64,000 bases of DNA from assembly GCF_002211305.1 (NCBI RefSeq), contig NZ_LOKW01000029.1:124001-188000 (forward strand), read 5' to 3'. Source of the stretch: Rhizobium sp. R634. GTDB lineage: Bacteria > Pseudomonadota > Alphaproteobacteria > Rhizobiales > Rhizobiaceae. The notes beneath the pieces were generated by a model, which saw nothing but the letters and a program-made list of their open reading frames with translations, was not told where the DNA came from and made no database searches. Shown here piece by piece: positions 45,228 through 54,438 of this stretch (within the stretch, counting starts at the first letter, position 1; every line of letters starts with the position of its first letter). The position numbers were made by a program, and so were the translations under genes.

Positions 45228-46013
45228 ATGGACGCAATTCAGGACGAAGCAGTCGGCAAGCGCGCCCGCGGGCTCGACCGCGCCTTCGAGATCCTCGATT
45301 TCCTGCGCCAGAAGCGGCAGGCTCTGAAGCCGAATGAAATTGCCGCGCAGATCGGCGCGCCACGCTCGTCGGTCTATGAGCTCGTCAATCTGCTCTTGAG
45401 CAATGGCATTCTCGAATTCACCGGCGGCGAGGGCCGCGTCTATCTCGGCCGCAAGCTCTATTTCCTCGGTGCCGCCTACGAGAACCATTTCGATTTCACC
45501 CGCGAATGCGAAGCGGCGCTGGAACAGCTTGCCGACGAGACGCGGGAGACCGCGCAGTTCTGCATGCTCGACGGGAACAAATATACCGTCGTGCGCATGC
45601 GCGAGGGTGCGCGGCCATTCCGCATTTCGACGGATATCGGCCAGTCGGTGCCGATCCCGTGGACTGCGTCGGGCCGCCTGCTCGTCGCGCATCTTTCCAA
45701 TGAGGAAATCCTGAACTTCATTCCACCGCAGGATTTCCGCCTGCCGAGCGGCGAATGGCTCGACCCGCAGACCTTCATCGCCGAGGTGCGCCAGGCCGAG
45801 CGCGAAGGTCTCTTCACCTTCAACAGCATCGTCGACAGCTTCACGCACTGTTTTGCCGTGCCGGTCAGGGACGAGGAAGGCCATGCCGCCGCCACGCTCT
45901 GCCTCGTCACCCCGCGCGACGACGGCATCGCCAACCGCGATCGTTACCTCGACTGCCTGAAGAAAGCCGCGGCGGGTCTCGACCATGCCCCGGCGCGGCC
46001 GAAGCGCGGCTGA
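45228..46013 (+). CDS. IclR-family transcriptional regulator
   Basis: A 261-residue protein from ATG 45228: an N-terminal winged helix (RAFEILDFLRQKRQALKPNEIAAQIGAPRSSVYELVNLL) and an IclR effector domain. The longer frame from 45117 has poor protein character in its first 37 residues. It is divergent from the binding-protein gene of the catabolic operon across 239 bp, and is its probable regulator. Confidence 0.9.
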   Translation: MDAIQDEAVGKRARGLDRAFEILDFLRQKRQALKPNEIAAQIGAPRSSVYELVNLLLSNGILEFTGGEGRVYLGRKLYFLGAAYENHFDFTRECEAALEQLADETRETAQFCMLDGNKYTVVRMREGARPFRISTDIGQSVPIPWTASGRLLVAHLSNEEILNFIPPQDFRLPSGEWLDPQTFIAEVRQAEREGLFTFNSIVDSFTHCFAVPVRDEEGHAAATLCLVTPRDDGIANRDRYLDCLKKAAAGLDHAPARPKRG

Positions 46014-46368
46014 CCCCTCGAGCAGAACTCAGCATCGGCATTCTGATAGCGCCGAGCTTCGTGCTTAGGCCGGCATTCAGCTGCATACCCTGTTAAACTG
46101 TGGCCCGCACGGCGCTTTGGCGGACTTGCAACTGCGTGTCCTCTCCGGACTGCCAACCGCAGAACGATATATCTCTTGATGCCTCCCCGGCCGTTGATTT
46201 CCGGTTTTACGCCAATCCCGAAAATCTATTCACCCTTCCTCGTCAATTACGGAATGAAGTTTCTCTATAAATTTTATGAAGAACGTATCTTAGCTTTCCG
46301 ACAGCCGATCACTGCACCTTGGCCTTTGGGAAGGCCGGGCTCTCGGCGGCAAACGGAGAGGATGCGAA
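46014..46368. other. Non-coding interval upstream of FMN monooxygenase operon
   Basis: The 355 bp have no supported gene. The middle (about 46220-46300) is AT-rich with TATAAA-like sequence and should hold the promoter of the following operon. GGCCTT (46321-46326) pairs with AAGGCC (46331-46336), a 6-bp hairpin in the leader about 35 bp before the start codon. GGAGAGG gives the ribosome site. Confidence 0.6.
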
Positions 46369-47721
46369 ATGACACGGAAAATCAGGCTTGGGGCATTTCT
46401 GCCCGGCGGCGGACAGCATGTTGCATCCTGGCGGCATCCCGACCAGCCGGTCGACGGCGCGACCAGTTTCGAGTTCCACAAGCAGCTTGCCTTGACGGCC
46501 GAGCGCGGGCTCTTCGACGCCTATTTCCTGGCCGACGGCCTGGCTGTCGGTTTCGGCGGAGCGCGCGAAGGCGGTAACGCCCGGGTGGCCGGCTTCGAAC
46601 CGGTGACGCTGTTCTCGGCCCTGGCACCTCTGACAACCCATCTCGGCTTTATCGCCACGTCCTCGACCACCTATGAGGAGCCTTACACGACCGCCCGCAA
46701 GTTCGCCTCGCTGGATTTGATCTCGGGCGGCCGCGCCGGCTGGAACGTCGTGACGACGACGGGCGACCTCACGGCGCAGAACTTCAACCGCGAAACGCAG
46801 CTGCCGCATGCCGAGCGCTATCGCCGCGCCGCCGAACATGTCGACGTCGTCCGCAAACTCTGGGAGAGCTTCGAGGACGACGCGTTCATCCGCGACAAGG
46901 AGAGCGGCGTGTTCTTCGATCCGGCGAAGCTGCACGATACCGACCATCGCGGCGAGCACTTCAGCGTGCGCGGCCCGCTCAACATCTCGCGCTCGCCGCA
47001 GGGCCATCCCGTCATCGTGCAGGCCGGCCAGTCCGAAGACGGGCGCGGGCTCGCCGCCGCGACGGCCGAGGTCATCTTCACCGCCCACCAGCACATCGAA
47101 ACCGCCCAGGAATTCTATCGGGACATCAAGGCGCGCGCCCGTGGGCTCGGCCGCAATCCCGATCACATCTTGGTCATGCCCGGCGTCTCCGCCTTCGTCG
47201 GCAGGACCGAAGCCGAGGCGCGCGAGAAGTACGACCGTCTGACCTCGCTCATCCTTGAAGAGGACGGGATCGGCCTTCTCAACGGCCTGACCGGCGGCAC
47301 GCTCGACCTGCATGGTTACGATCTCGACGGGCCGCTTCCGCCCGCACCGCCGACGGAAGGCATGAAGAGCCGCCAGGCGCTGATCCGCCAGATCGCCGAC
47401 GAGAACAACTTCACCATCCGTCAGCTCTATCAGTGGATCGCATCGGCCCGCGGTCACTACACCATCGTCGGCACCGCCGAACAGATCGCCGATACGCTGC
47501 AAACATGGTTCGAAAACGAAGCGGCCGACGGCTTCAACATTCTGCCGCCGTGGCTTCCGACGGCACTCGACGATTTCGTCGATCTGGTCATTCCGGAACT
47601 GCAGCGCCGCGGCCTGTTCCGTACCGCTTATGAGGGCAGGACGCTGCGGGAAAATCTCGGCCTGCCTTTCCCGAGCAATCGATGGGCTGCCGGGCGCGCA
47701 GCTCTTCAGGCAGCAGAGTGA
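46369..47721 (+). CDS. FMN-dependent monooxygenase, NtaA/SnaA/DszA family
   Basis: A 450-residue luciferase-like TIM-barrel enzyme. Diagnostic regions are LFDAYFLADGL, TSSTTYEEPYTTARKFASLDLISGGRAGWNVVTT, QAGQSEDGRGLAAATAEVIF and GTAEQIADTLQ. Family members oxidise aminopolycarboxylates, sulfones or other heteroatom compounds with reduced FMN supplied by a separate reductase. It is followed 10 bp downstream by an SsuC-like permease, so it probably releases sulfur or nitrogen from an imported compound. No flavin reductase is encoded here. Confidence 0.9.
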   Translation: MTRKIRLGAFLPGGGQHVASWRHPDQPVDGATSFEFHKQLALTAERGLFDAYFLADGLAVGFGGAREGGNARVAGFEPVTLFSALAPLTTHLGFIATSSTTYEEPYTTARKFASLDLISGGRAGWNVVTTTGDLTAQNFNRETQLPHAERYRRAAEHVDVVRKLWESFEDDAFIRDKESGVFFDPAKLHDTDHRGEHFSVRGPLNISRSPQGHPVIVQAGQSEDGRGLAAATAEVIFTAHQHIETAQEFYRDIKARARGLGRNPDHILVMPGVSAFVGRTEAEAREKYDRLTSLILEEDGIGLLNGLTGGTLDLHGYDLDGPLPPAPPTEGMKSRQALIRQIADENNFTIRQLYQWIASARGHYTIVGTAEQIADTLQTWFENEAADGFNILPPWLPTALDDFVDLVIPELQRRGLFRTAYEGRTLRENLGLPFPSNRWAAGRAALQAAE

Positions 47722-47731
47722 GGAGCGATCC

Positions 47732-48583
47732 ATGGCCTATGAAATCAACCAGACTCTCCCGAGAAGCTTCGGCCGCCTGAAGAGCGGCGAAAGCAATACG
47801 CCCACTTTCGCGTCGCATCTGCGCGGCGTGCTCGCATCGCTTTTGCCGCGCTACGGCCTGCTCATCGCCTTCCTCGTGCTCTGGCAGGTGTCGAGCACCA
47901 GGGGCTGGGTCAGTCCCGCCGTCTTCCCGCCCTTGAACGTGATCCTCTCGGCTCTCTGGACCAACCTTGCCAACGGCGCGCTGCTCGATGACATCGCCAT
48001 CAGCCTGCAGCGATCGGGAACAGCTTTCGCCTTTGCCGTCGTGGTCGGCATTCCGCTCGGCCTGTTCATGGGCCAGTTTCGCGCCGTCGAGCAGGCGCTC
48101 GACCCGATCCTGCAACTCTTCCGCCAGACCTCGGCGCTGGCGCTCTACCCGGTCTTCATCCTGCTGCTCGGCCTCGGCGAAACGTCCAAGATCTTCGTCA
48201 TCTTCTGGGCGACGCTGTTTCCAGTGCTGCTCTCCACCATCGGCGGCGTCAAGGAAGTGGATCGGAAGCTCATCGAGATGGCGCGCACCTATGGCGCCGG
48301 ACCGCTGACTGTCTTCCGCCGCGTCATCCTGCCGGCCTCGGTGCCTGCAATCTTCGTCGGTCTGCGTCTCTCGGCCACAACTGCGCTTCTGCTGCTGATC
48401 GCCGCCGAGATGATCGGCGCCAACAAGGGCATCGGCTTCCAGGTCATGAATGCCCAGTACAATTTCCAGATCCCGCTGATGTTTGCGGCAATCCTTCTGC
48501 TTGCCCTCCTCGGCCTTGCCGCGAACGGGCTTTTGGTTCTCCTGCAGCGCCGCCTCTGCCGCTGGTCGCAGCCGAACGCCTGA
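47732..48583 (+). CDS. ABC transporter permease, SsuC/TauC type
   Basis: A 283-residue protein with about six membrane helices and the BPD_transp_1 EAA-like loop (EVDRKLIEMARTYGAGPLTVFRRVILPAS). ATG 47732 follows GAGGAG. It is the membrane channel of the sulfonate/nitrate/taurine-type importer encoded with the binding protein and ATPase downstream. Confidence 0.92.
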   Translation: MAYEINQTLPRSFGRLKSGESNTPTFASHLRGVLASLLPRYGLLIAFLVLWQVSSTRGWVSPAVFPPLNVILSALWTNLANGALLDDIAISLQRSGTAFAFAVVVGIPLGLFMGQFRAVEQALDPILQLFRQTSALALYPVFILLLGLGETSKIFVIFWATLFPVLLSTIGGVKEVDRKLIEMARTYGAGPLTVFRRVILPASVPAIFVGLRLSATTALLLLIAAEMIGANKGIGFQVMNAQYNFQIPLMFAAILLLALLGLAANGLLVLLQRRLCRWSQPNA

Positions 48584-48621
48584 TCTCTTCCTCCGATTTT
48601 TCTTTTCCGAAAGGACATCCC

Positions 48622-49605
48622 ATGACATTCCATCCCCGCAACCTTCTCCTGCCGGCCGTGATCGCGCTCGGTCTCGCCACTCCGGCCGCGGCCGCCGACG
48701 CCGTGAAGATGCGCTACCTCGCGAGCCAGGGCGGCCTTGCCGCCCATGAGCTCGCCGAAGAGCTCGGCTATTTCAAAGACACCGGCATCACGTTTGAGAA
48801 TGTCGGCTATGCCCAGGGCGGCCCGGCCTCTCTCATCGCTCTCGCATCCGGGGACGTGGAGATCGGCAGCGCCGCCACATCCGCCGTCTTGAATTCGATC
48901 ATCGGCGGCAATGATTTCGTTGCCGCCTATCCGTCGAACGGCATCAATAACGAGGTGCAATCGACCTTCTACGTGCTGGAAGACAGCCCGATCAAAAGCA
49001 TCAAGGACATTGCCGGCAAGAGCATCGCGGTCAACACGCTCGGCGCCCATCTCGATTACACCATCCGCGAAGCCCTGCATTCCGTCGACCTTCCGAGCGA
49101 CTCCGCCAACCAGGTCGTCGTTCCCGGTCCGCAGCTCGAGCAGGTGCTGCGCTCCAAGCAGGTCGATATCGCCGCCTTCGGCTACTGGCAGACGACCTTC
49201 GAGGGCGCGGCGCTCAAGAACGGCGGCCTGCGTGCGGTCTTCGACGATACAGACGTGCTCGGCGACATCGCCGGCGGCTTCGTGGTCCTGCGCCGTGACT
49301 TCATTCAGCAGCACCCCGAGGCTGCGAAGATCTTCGTCGAGCAGTCGGCCCGCGCCCTCGATTATGCCCGCGAACATCCCGAGGAAACCAAGAAAATCCT
49401 GGCTAAGGCCCTGGCCGAACGCGGCGAGAACCCTGATATCGCTCAATATTTCCGCGGATACGGCGTGCGCGCCGGCGGTCTGCCTGTTGAGCGCGACATC
49501 CAGTTCTGGATCGATGTCCTGGTTCGCGAAGGCAAGCTGAAGCAAGGCCAGCTGGCGGCCAAGGACATCATTTTCGCGACCGACACCAAGCCGGCCAGCA
49601 ACTGA
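48622..49605 (+). CDS. ABC transporter substrate-binding protein, SsuA/NMT1 type
   Basis: The 327-residue protein has a Sec signal (cleavage after AAA) and an SsuA/THI5-like fold (GGPASLIALASGDVEIGSAATSAVL, LEQVLRSKQVDIAAFGYWQ). It binds a small anionic solute, probably the substrate of the monooxygenase at 46369. It ends 6 bp before the ATPase gene. Confidence 0.9.
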   Translation: MTFHPRNLLLPAVIALGLATPAAAADAVKMRYLASQGGLAAHELAEELGYFKDTGITFENVGYAQGGPASLIALASGDVEIGSAATSAVLNSIIGGNDFVAAYPSNGINNEVQSTFYVLEDSPIKSIKDIAGKSIAVNTLGAHLDYTIREALHSVDLPSDSANQVVVPGPQLEQVLRSKQVDIAAFGYWQTTFEGAALKNGGLRAVFDDTDVLGDIAGGFVVLRRDFIQQHPEAAKIFVEQSARALDYAREHPEETKKILAKALAERGENPDIAQYFRGYGVRAGGLPVERDIQFWIDVLVREGKLKQGQLAAKDIIFATDTKPASN

Positions 49606-49611
49606 GGAACT

Positions 49612-50385
49612 ATGATGAGCGTCGCCCCAGACATCCGCCGCGGGGAGGTGACGATCCGTCACCTCTCGAAATCCTACAAGCTGAACGGCAGCCACCTGCA
49701 GGTTCTTAGGGATATCAATCTGCACATCCGCTCCGGCGAAAGCCTCGCCATCGTCGGCGCCAGCGGTTCGGGCAAGACGACCTTGCTGCGGGTTCTGGCC
49801 GGTCTCGAAGAGTCGGATACAGGAGAAGTACAGGTCGACGGCAAGACGATACGCGGCGTCGGCGCAGAACGCGCCGTCATCTTCCAGGAGCCGCGCCTTC
49901 TTCCCTGGCTTGACGTCCTCGACAACGTCGCCTTCGGACTGGAAACGCGGGGACTATCCCGCGAGCAGGCGAGGGGACGCGCGCGCCACTACGTCAAGCT
50001 CGTGGGCCTGCAGCAATTCGAGACGGCCTATCCCCGGCAGCTCTCGGGAGGCATGGCGCAGCGTGTCGGCATCGCACGGGCGCTTGCCGTTCAGCCCGAG
50101 ATCCTGCTGCTCGACGAACCGCTCGGCGCGCTCGATGCGATGACCAAGATCGGCATGCAGCAGGAACTCGCCCGGATCTGGCGCGACGAGGATGTAACGA
50201 CCATTCTCGTCACGCATGATCTCGAGGAGGCGATCTATCTCGCCGACCGGATCCTGATCCTGCCGCGGGAAAAGGGAGGCGAGCCGCGCCTGATCGACAT
50301 CGATCTGCCGCGTCCGCGCGACCGCAGCGCACCGGAATTCGTCCGCCACCGCGAGGAGCTGCTGAACCTGTTCGGGCTACATTGA
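49612..50385 (+). CDS. ABC transporter ATP-binding protein, SsuB/TauB type
   Basis: A 257-residue ATPase with GASGSGKTT, the Q-loop VIFQEPRLLPWLDV, signature LSGGMAQRV and Walker B ILLLDEPLGALD. Starts at 49612 and 49615 are both possible; GAGGA spacing favours the second. It completes the importer. The end faces the PIN toxin gene 24 bp away. Confidence 0.93.
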   Translation: MMSVAPDIRRGEVTIRHLSKSYKLNGSHLQVLRDINLHIRSGESLAIVGASGSGKTTLLRVLAGLEESDTGEVQVDGKTIRGVGAERAVIFQEPRLLPWLDVLDNVAFGLETRGLSREQARGRARHYVKLVGLQQFETAYPRQLSGGMAQRVGIARALAVQPEILLLDEPLGALDAMTKIGMQQELARIWRDEDVTTILVTHDLEEAIYLADRILILPREKGGEPRLIDIDLPRPRDRSAPEFVRHREELLNLFGLH

Positions 50386-50409
50386 AAGTTGTGACCAGGC
50401 CTTCCAGGA

Positions 50410-50832
50410 CTACACGGTCCAGGGATCGACGAGCTCGATCCCGAACCCCTCGAAATCTCTGGTGTTGCGGGTAGCCAGGGTGAGATCGTAAGCAATTGCG
50501 GTTGCAGCGATCAGGCCGTCCATCGACGACAGACCGCGGCCGCTCCGTTTCGCGCGGCCCATGAGATCGCCCCAGGACAAGGCAACCGGCTCGTCCACCG
50601 GGATGATGCGGCCCTCGAAGCGTTGCGGCAGGTCCCGAGCAAGCCATTCGCCCAGCGCGTCGCGTTTCCGCCCGTTGTCCATCAGGGCAACACCGCGCCG
50701 AATCTCCGCGATCGACACAATGCTGATGAAGGAGCGATCCTCGTCGAGCTGATCCAGCCACGCCAAGACGCGCATGTCTGGGTTCGGCTTCGTCACCTCC
50801 GACAGGATGTTGGTGTCCAGCAGAAGCCTCAC
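50410..50832 (-). CDS. PIN-domain toxin, VapC/FitB type
   Basis: A 140-residue PIN ribonuclease with the acidic set D6 (LLDTNIL), E43 (IAEIRRG), D105 (SSMDGLIAA) and D126 (TRNTRDF). It overlaps the antitoxin gene by 4 nt, the usual toxin-antitoxin layout. All catalytic acids are present, so it is probably active. Targets in related toxins are tRNAs or other RNAs. Confidence 0.9.
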   Translation of the reverse strand: MRLLLDTNILSEVTKPNPDMRVLAWLDQLDEDRSFISIVSIAEIRRGVALMDNGRKRDALGEWLARDLPQRFEGRIIPVDEPVALSWGDLMGRAKRSGRGLSSMDGLIAATAIAYDLTLATRNTRDFEGFGIELVDPWTV

Positions 50833-51095
50833 AGTTCGGGATCACGCGGTTCGTCGCGTTGACGCTCAAGATCCAGATCAGCGCCGCGCAGCGGCGAACT
50901 CATCAGAAATTCGACAAGCGTACCCTTGCGCGCAGTCTTGCGCTGCCATTCCTCGGCGGAGACGACGACGACGCTCGGCTTGCCATTCCGGGTAATCGTC
51001 TGCGGCGCGGATTGGGCGCGTTCGATAACCTCGGAAAGCTTCGCCTTTGCGCTGGCGACGGTCCAGCTTTCATCGCCTTGTCGCGAGGGCTGCAT
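50829..51095 (-). CDS. Phd/YefM-type antitoxin
   Basis: An 88-residue protein with the Phd/YefM fold N-terminus (WTVASAKAKLSEVIERAQ, ITRNGKPSVVVVSAEEW) and a charged C-terminal toxin-binding tail. ATG 51095 is preceded by AGGAG; an upstream TTG at 51101 is less likely. It presumably neutralises the PIN toxin and autoregulates the pair. Confidence 0.88.
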   Translation of the reverse strand: MQPSRQGDESWTVASAKAKLSEVIERAQSAPQTITRNGKPSVVVVSAEEWQRKTARKGTLVEFLMSSPLRGADLDLERQRDEPRDPEL

Positions 51096-51168
51096 GCTCA
51101 ACTCCTGACTAGAATAACCATGATGACTATATAAGCCACGGCCGGAGAAGTGGCAAGCGGCATGGCTA

Positions 51169-52980
51169 TCACGGTTTGCTTCTCGCTCCCGCGGTCAGAT
51201 AGGGCCGCCGGTCCAGTTCCGCGGATCGCAAGGAACTGCGCAGCCGCAGCAGATCCTTGCGGGCGATCAGGCCGCACAGTCTGCCCGATGCCGGATCGAC
51301 GATCGGGATACGGCCGTTGTCCGTCGACAGCATCAGGTCGGCGATGAAGGCGACGGTATCGTCAGGATGCCCGACGGGAACGGAATCATCCGTAACGGTT
51401 TCGCCAAGCGTCTGGGCGGCGAGGTCGGGCTTGCCCTGCCAGAGCAAGGCATCGGCCCGCGAGACGATGCCGGCCAGTTTGCCCTGAGCATCGACCAGCG
51501 GATAGATCCGGTGCGTCTTCTGCTGCGAGGCGAAGAAATCGCAGGCCTCTCCGACCGTCATGGTGACCGGAAGCGTATCGACCTCGCTGATCATGATTTC
51601 CCTTGCCCGGGAAAGCTCGAACGGATCGACGCCGTATTCGCGGGTGATATGCTGCCCGCGCCGCGCGATCTTCTCGGTGAGGATCGAGCGGCGCAACAGC
51701 AGCACTGTGACGGCATAGGCGACCACCGTTGCGGCGAGCAGGGGAACGAGTGTGCTGACGTCGCCGGTGATCTCCATCGCGAAGAAGGTGCCGGTGAGCG
51801 GCGCGCGCATGGTGCCGCCCATCATCGCCGCCATTCCAAGCAGCGCCCAGAAGCCCGGATCGTTGCCAGGCATGACCAGCCCGACCAGCCATCCGAGGGC
51901 GCCGCCGAAGATCAGGAGCGGCGCGAGCACGCCGCCCGAGGTGCCCGACGACAGCGCAAACAGCCAGATTACAGTCTTGACAAGCAGGATAGACAGGACC
52001 GCCGGGGCGAGCAGCCGGTTGTTGAGCAGGCCGTCGATGATGTCGTAGCCGACGCCCATCGCCCTGGGTTCGATCAGGCCGCCGAGGCCGATAACGAGAC
52101 CGCCGAGCATCGGCCACCACATCCAGTGGATCGGCAGTGCCTCGAACAGGTCTTCGATCCGGTAGAGCAGCGTCGTCAACAGTCCGGATTGTAGCCCCGA
52201 TAAAATGCCCATCGCCGCACAGGCGAAAATCCCCCACCAAGGCAAATCAACCTGGAAATGGGTCGGGAACAGCGGACCGGTGCCGAAGAGCAGCGGGCGC
52301 CAGCAGATCGACACGCAGGCGGCAACGGCGACGGGAATGAAGCTGCGCGGCTTCCATTCGAACAACAGCAGTTCGACGGCCAGCATGACGGCGGCGATCG
52401 GCGAGCCGAAGATCGCCGTCATGCCGGCGGCAGCACCCGCGACGAGCAGCGTCTTCCGCTCGGCCGCACTCATGTGAAAGAATTGCGCAAAGAGCGAACC
52501 GATCGCCCCGCCGGTCATGATGATCGGCCCCTCGGCGCCGAACGGCCCGCCCGTTCCGATCGAGATTGCCGACGACAGCGGTTTCAACACAGCGACTTTC
52601 GGCGACATCCGGCTACCGCCGATCAGAATGGCCTCGATCGCTTCCGGAATGCCGTGGCCGCGGATCTTCTCCGATCCGAAGCGGGCCATCAGCCCGATGG
52701 CAAGCCCGCCGAGCGGCGGTATCAATACCACCCACAGCGAGCGCGGCACGGCAGCCAGAGAGGCGGGCTCGATGCCGATCTCTCCGAACCAGACGACATT
52801 CGTCACAAGCGAGATCAGGCTGACCAGACACCAGGCCGCGAAGGCGCCTGACGTGCCGACGATGACGGCCATTCCGACAAGAAGGAGGACCCGCCTGTCG
52901 GTGGTGAAATCCCCGGCCTCGCGCCGGGAAAGGCCGCCGGTGAAATCGTGCGGCCGGTTGCTTGGTTGATGCTGCGCCAT
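51169..52980 (-). CDS. CLC-type chloride channel/antiporter with CBS domains
   Basis: The 603-residue protein has a CLC membrane core to about residue 430, with GHGIPE (108-113) and GAEGP, whose E150 is the gating glutamate that marks proton-coupled exchangers. Two CBS domains follow (about 450-580). ATG 52980 is used; the 15 extra residues to 53025 lack a ribosome site. It is divergent from a MarR gene across a perfect palindrome and may help in acid or envelope stress. Confidence 0.9.
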   Translation of the reverse strand: MAQHQPSNRPHDFTGGLSRREAGDFTTDRRVLLLVGMAVIVGTSGAFAAWCLVSLISLVTNVVWFGEIGIEPASLAAVPRSLWVVLIPPLGGLAIGLMARFGSEKIRGHGIPEAIEAILIGGSRMSPKVAVLKPLSSAISIGTGGPFGAEGPIIMTGGAIGSLFAQFFHMSAAERKTLLVAGAAAGMTAIFGSPIAAVMLAVELLLFEWKPRSFIPVAVAACVSICWRPLLFGTGPLFPTHFQVDLPWWGIFACAAMGILSGLQSGLLTTLLYRIEDLFEALPIHWMWWPMLGGLVIGLGGLIEPRAMGVGYDIIDGLLNNRLLAPAVLSILLVKTVIWLFALSSGTSGGVLAPLLIFGGALGWLVGLVMPGNDPGFWALLGMAAMMGGTMRAPLTGTFFAMEITGDVSTLVPLLAATVVAYAVTVLLLRRSILTEKIARRGQHITREYGVDPFELSRAREIMISEVDTLPVTMTVGEACDFFASQQKTHRIYPLVDAQGKLAGIVSRADALLWQGKPDLAAQTLGETVTDDSVPVGHPDDTVAFIADLMLSTDNGRIPIVDPASGRLCGLIARKDLLRLRSSLRSAELDRRPYLTAGARSKP

Positions 52981-53025
52981 GGAAGCCTCTGCTACGCGGA
53001 AGTGGGTATGCTTGAGCGGCGTCAA

Positions 53026-53044
53026 TATATCGTGATACGATATA
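53026..53044. promoter_or_regulatory. MarR operator, perfect palindrome
   Basis: TATATCGT (53026-53033), GAT, ACGATATA (53037-53044): a perfect 8-bp inverted repeat in 19 bp. It lies 45 bp upstream of the chloride-channel gene and 141 bp upstream of marR. Size and sequence suit a MarR dimer, so both genes are probably repressed from it. Confidence 0.8.
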
Positions 53045-53184
53045 AATCAATGGACGAACGCAAGAAGGTGAAAATATCTCAGGAGGCGCCTCACTTGACC
53101 GGCTGGCGGCTGCCCATCTATGCGAGATCGTGGAACAGTCCGCGCGCGCAAGCCACAGCCGCTACGCGCAGGCGGCAAAGGAGA

Positions 53185-53628
53185 ATGAGTTTGAAGAAAT
53201 CCGCGCCGCCGCTGAGACAGGAGGACTACGAGGCCCTTGCCGATCTTCGATTTGCGCTCCGCCAGTTCATGGATTTCAGCGCCTCGGCCGCCCAATCGGA
53301 AGGCCTGCCTCCGCAGCAGCACCAGGCTCTGCTGGCGATCAAGGGACAACGCGGCGGCGAGGCGATGACGATCGGCATGCTGGCCGAGCGGCTGATCATC
53401 GCGCCGCATACGGCGACCGAACTCGTCGGGCGGCTGTCGGATGCCGGGCTGGTCGAACGCCATGCCGATCCGGTCGACAGGCGCCGCCAGACGATCCTCC
53501 TGACCGAGAAAGCGGACGACCTTCTGACGAGGCTAAGCGCCGTCCATCTCTCGGAAATCAGGGTGATGGCGCCGAAGCTGATCGAGCTTCTTCTCGAGCT
53601 TCAAAAGACGGCGCTCAAGGACGAATGA
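53185..53628 (+). CDS. MarR-family transcriptional regulator
   Basis: A 147-residue winged-helix protein (QHQALLAIKG, MTIGMLAERLIIAPHTATELVGRLSDAGLVERHADPVDRRRQTILLT, the DxR wing). AAAGGAG at 53177-53183 is almost directly before ATG 53185; TTG 53191 has better spacing and may be the real start. A frame open upstream has no other good start. It likely regulates the divergent CLC gene and itself. Confidence 0.88.
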   Translation: MSLKKSAPPLRQEDYEALADLRFALRQFMDFSASAAQSEGLPPQQHQALLAIKGQRGGEAMTIGMLAERLIIAPHTATELVGRLSDAGLVERHADPVDRRRQTILLTEKADDLLTRLSAVHLSEIRVMAPKLIELLLELQKTALKDE

Positions 53629-53649
53629 AGACGCCTTAGCGGCGGAGAC

Positions 53650-54438
53650 CTACAAACTCTCGGCGACCAGCGGCTGAATGACGGGTTGGCCGCGCCGGTC
53701 GCGCAGCACCTCGACATCCACACCGTAAGTCTGCGCGATGAGGCCCGGCGTGACGATCGATTGCGGATGGCCGCTCGCTTTCATCGTGCCGTTTGCGATC
53801 ACCAGCAGATTGTCGGCATATTGGCAGGCCAGATTGAGATCATGCAGCACCACCATCGTGACCCAGCCATTGGCGCGCGTTTCCCGGCGCACCAGATCGA
53901 GCAGCGCAAGCTGATGCTTCAAATCAAGCGCGCTGACCGGCTCGTCCAGCAGCATGACTTTCGGCTCGCGCATCAGCACCTGGGCAAACAGCGCCATCTG
54001 CCTTTGCCCGCCGCTCAGCGAAGCGATGTCGCGGCCGGCGAGATGGGCGATGCCGGTCTGTGAAAGCCGCGTCATGGCCATATCGAGCGTCTCATCGTCG
54101 ATATGCAGCGAGAGGCGGCCAAGCCGGCCGAGAACCACGACTTCGAGAACGGTGAGCGCAATATCCGTGGCGGTGTCCTGCGGCATATAGGCGAAGCTCT
54201 CGCGCCACGATTTCAGTGCCCGCGCGCCTGTGCGTCCGGCGGAAAGACTGTCCCCGCCGAGCGCGACCCTGCCTTCGGCGAGCGGCAGGTCGCCGAAGAG
54301 GGCCCGCAGAAGCGTGGTCTTGCCCGTGCCGTTGGGACCGATGACGGCGTGGATCTTGCCGGCCTCCAGGCAGGTGTCGATACCGGAAACGATCCTCTGC
54401 CCGCCGCGCTCGATGGCGATGTTTTCAAGGCGGATCAT
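53650..54438 (-). CDS. Iron/siderophore ABC transporter ATP-binding protein (FecE-like)
   Basis: A 262-residue ATPase with GPNGTGKTT (34-42), Q-loop YMPQD, LSGGQRQMALFAQ, VMLLDEPVSALD and LHDLNLACQYAD. This is typical of ferric-siderophore, heme or cobalamin importers. It overlaps the permease gene by 4 nt (ATGA), last in the operon. Confidence 0.93.
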   Translation of the reverse strand: MIRLENIAIERGGQRIVSGIDTCLEAGKIHAVIGPNGTGKTTLLRALFGDLPLAEGRVALGGDSLSAGRTGARALKSWRESFAYMPQDTATDIALTVLEVVVLGRLGRLSLHIDDETLDMAMTRLSQTGIAHLAGRDIASLSGGQRQMALFAQVLMREPKVMLLDEPVSALDLKHQLALLDLVRRETRANGWVTMVVLHDLNLACQYADNLLVIANGTMKASGHPQSIVTPGLIAQTYGVDVEVLRDRRGQPVIQPLVAESL

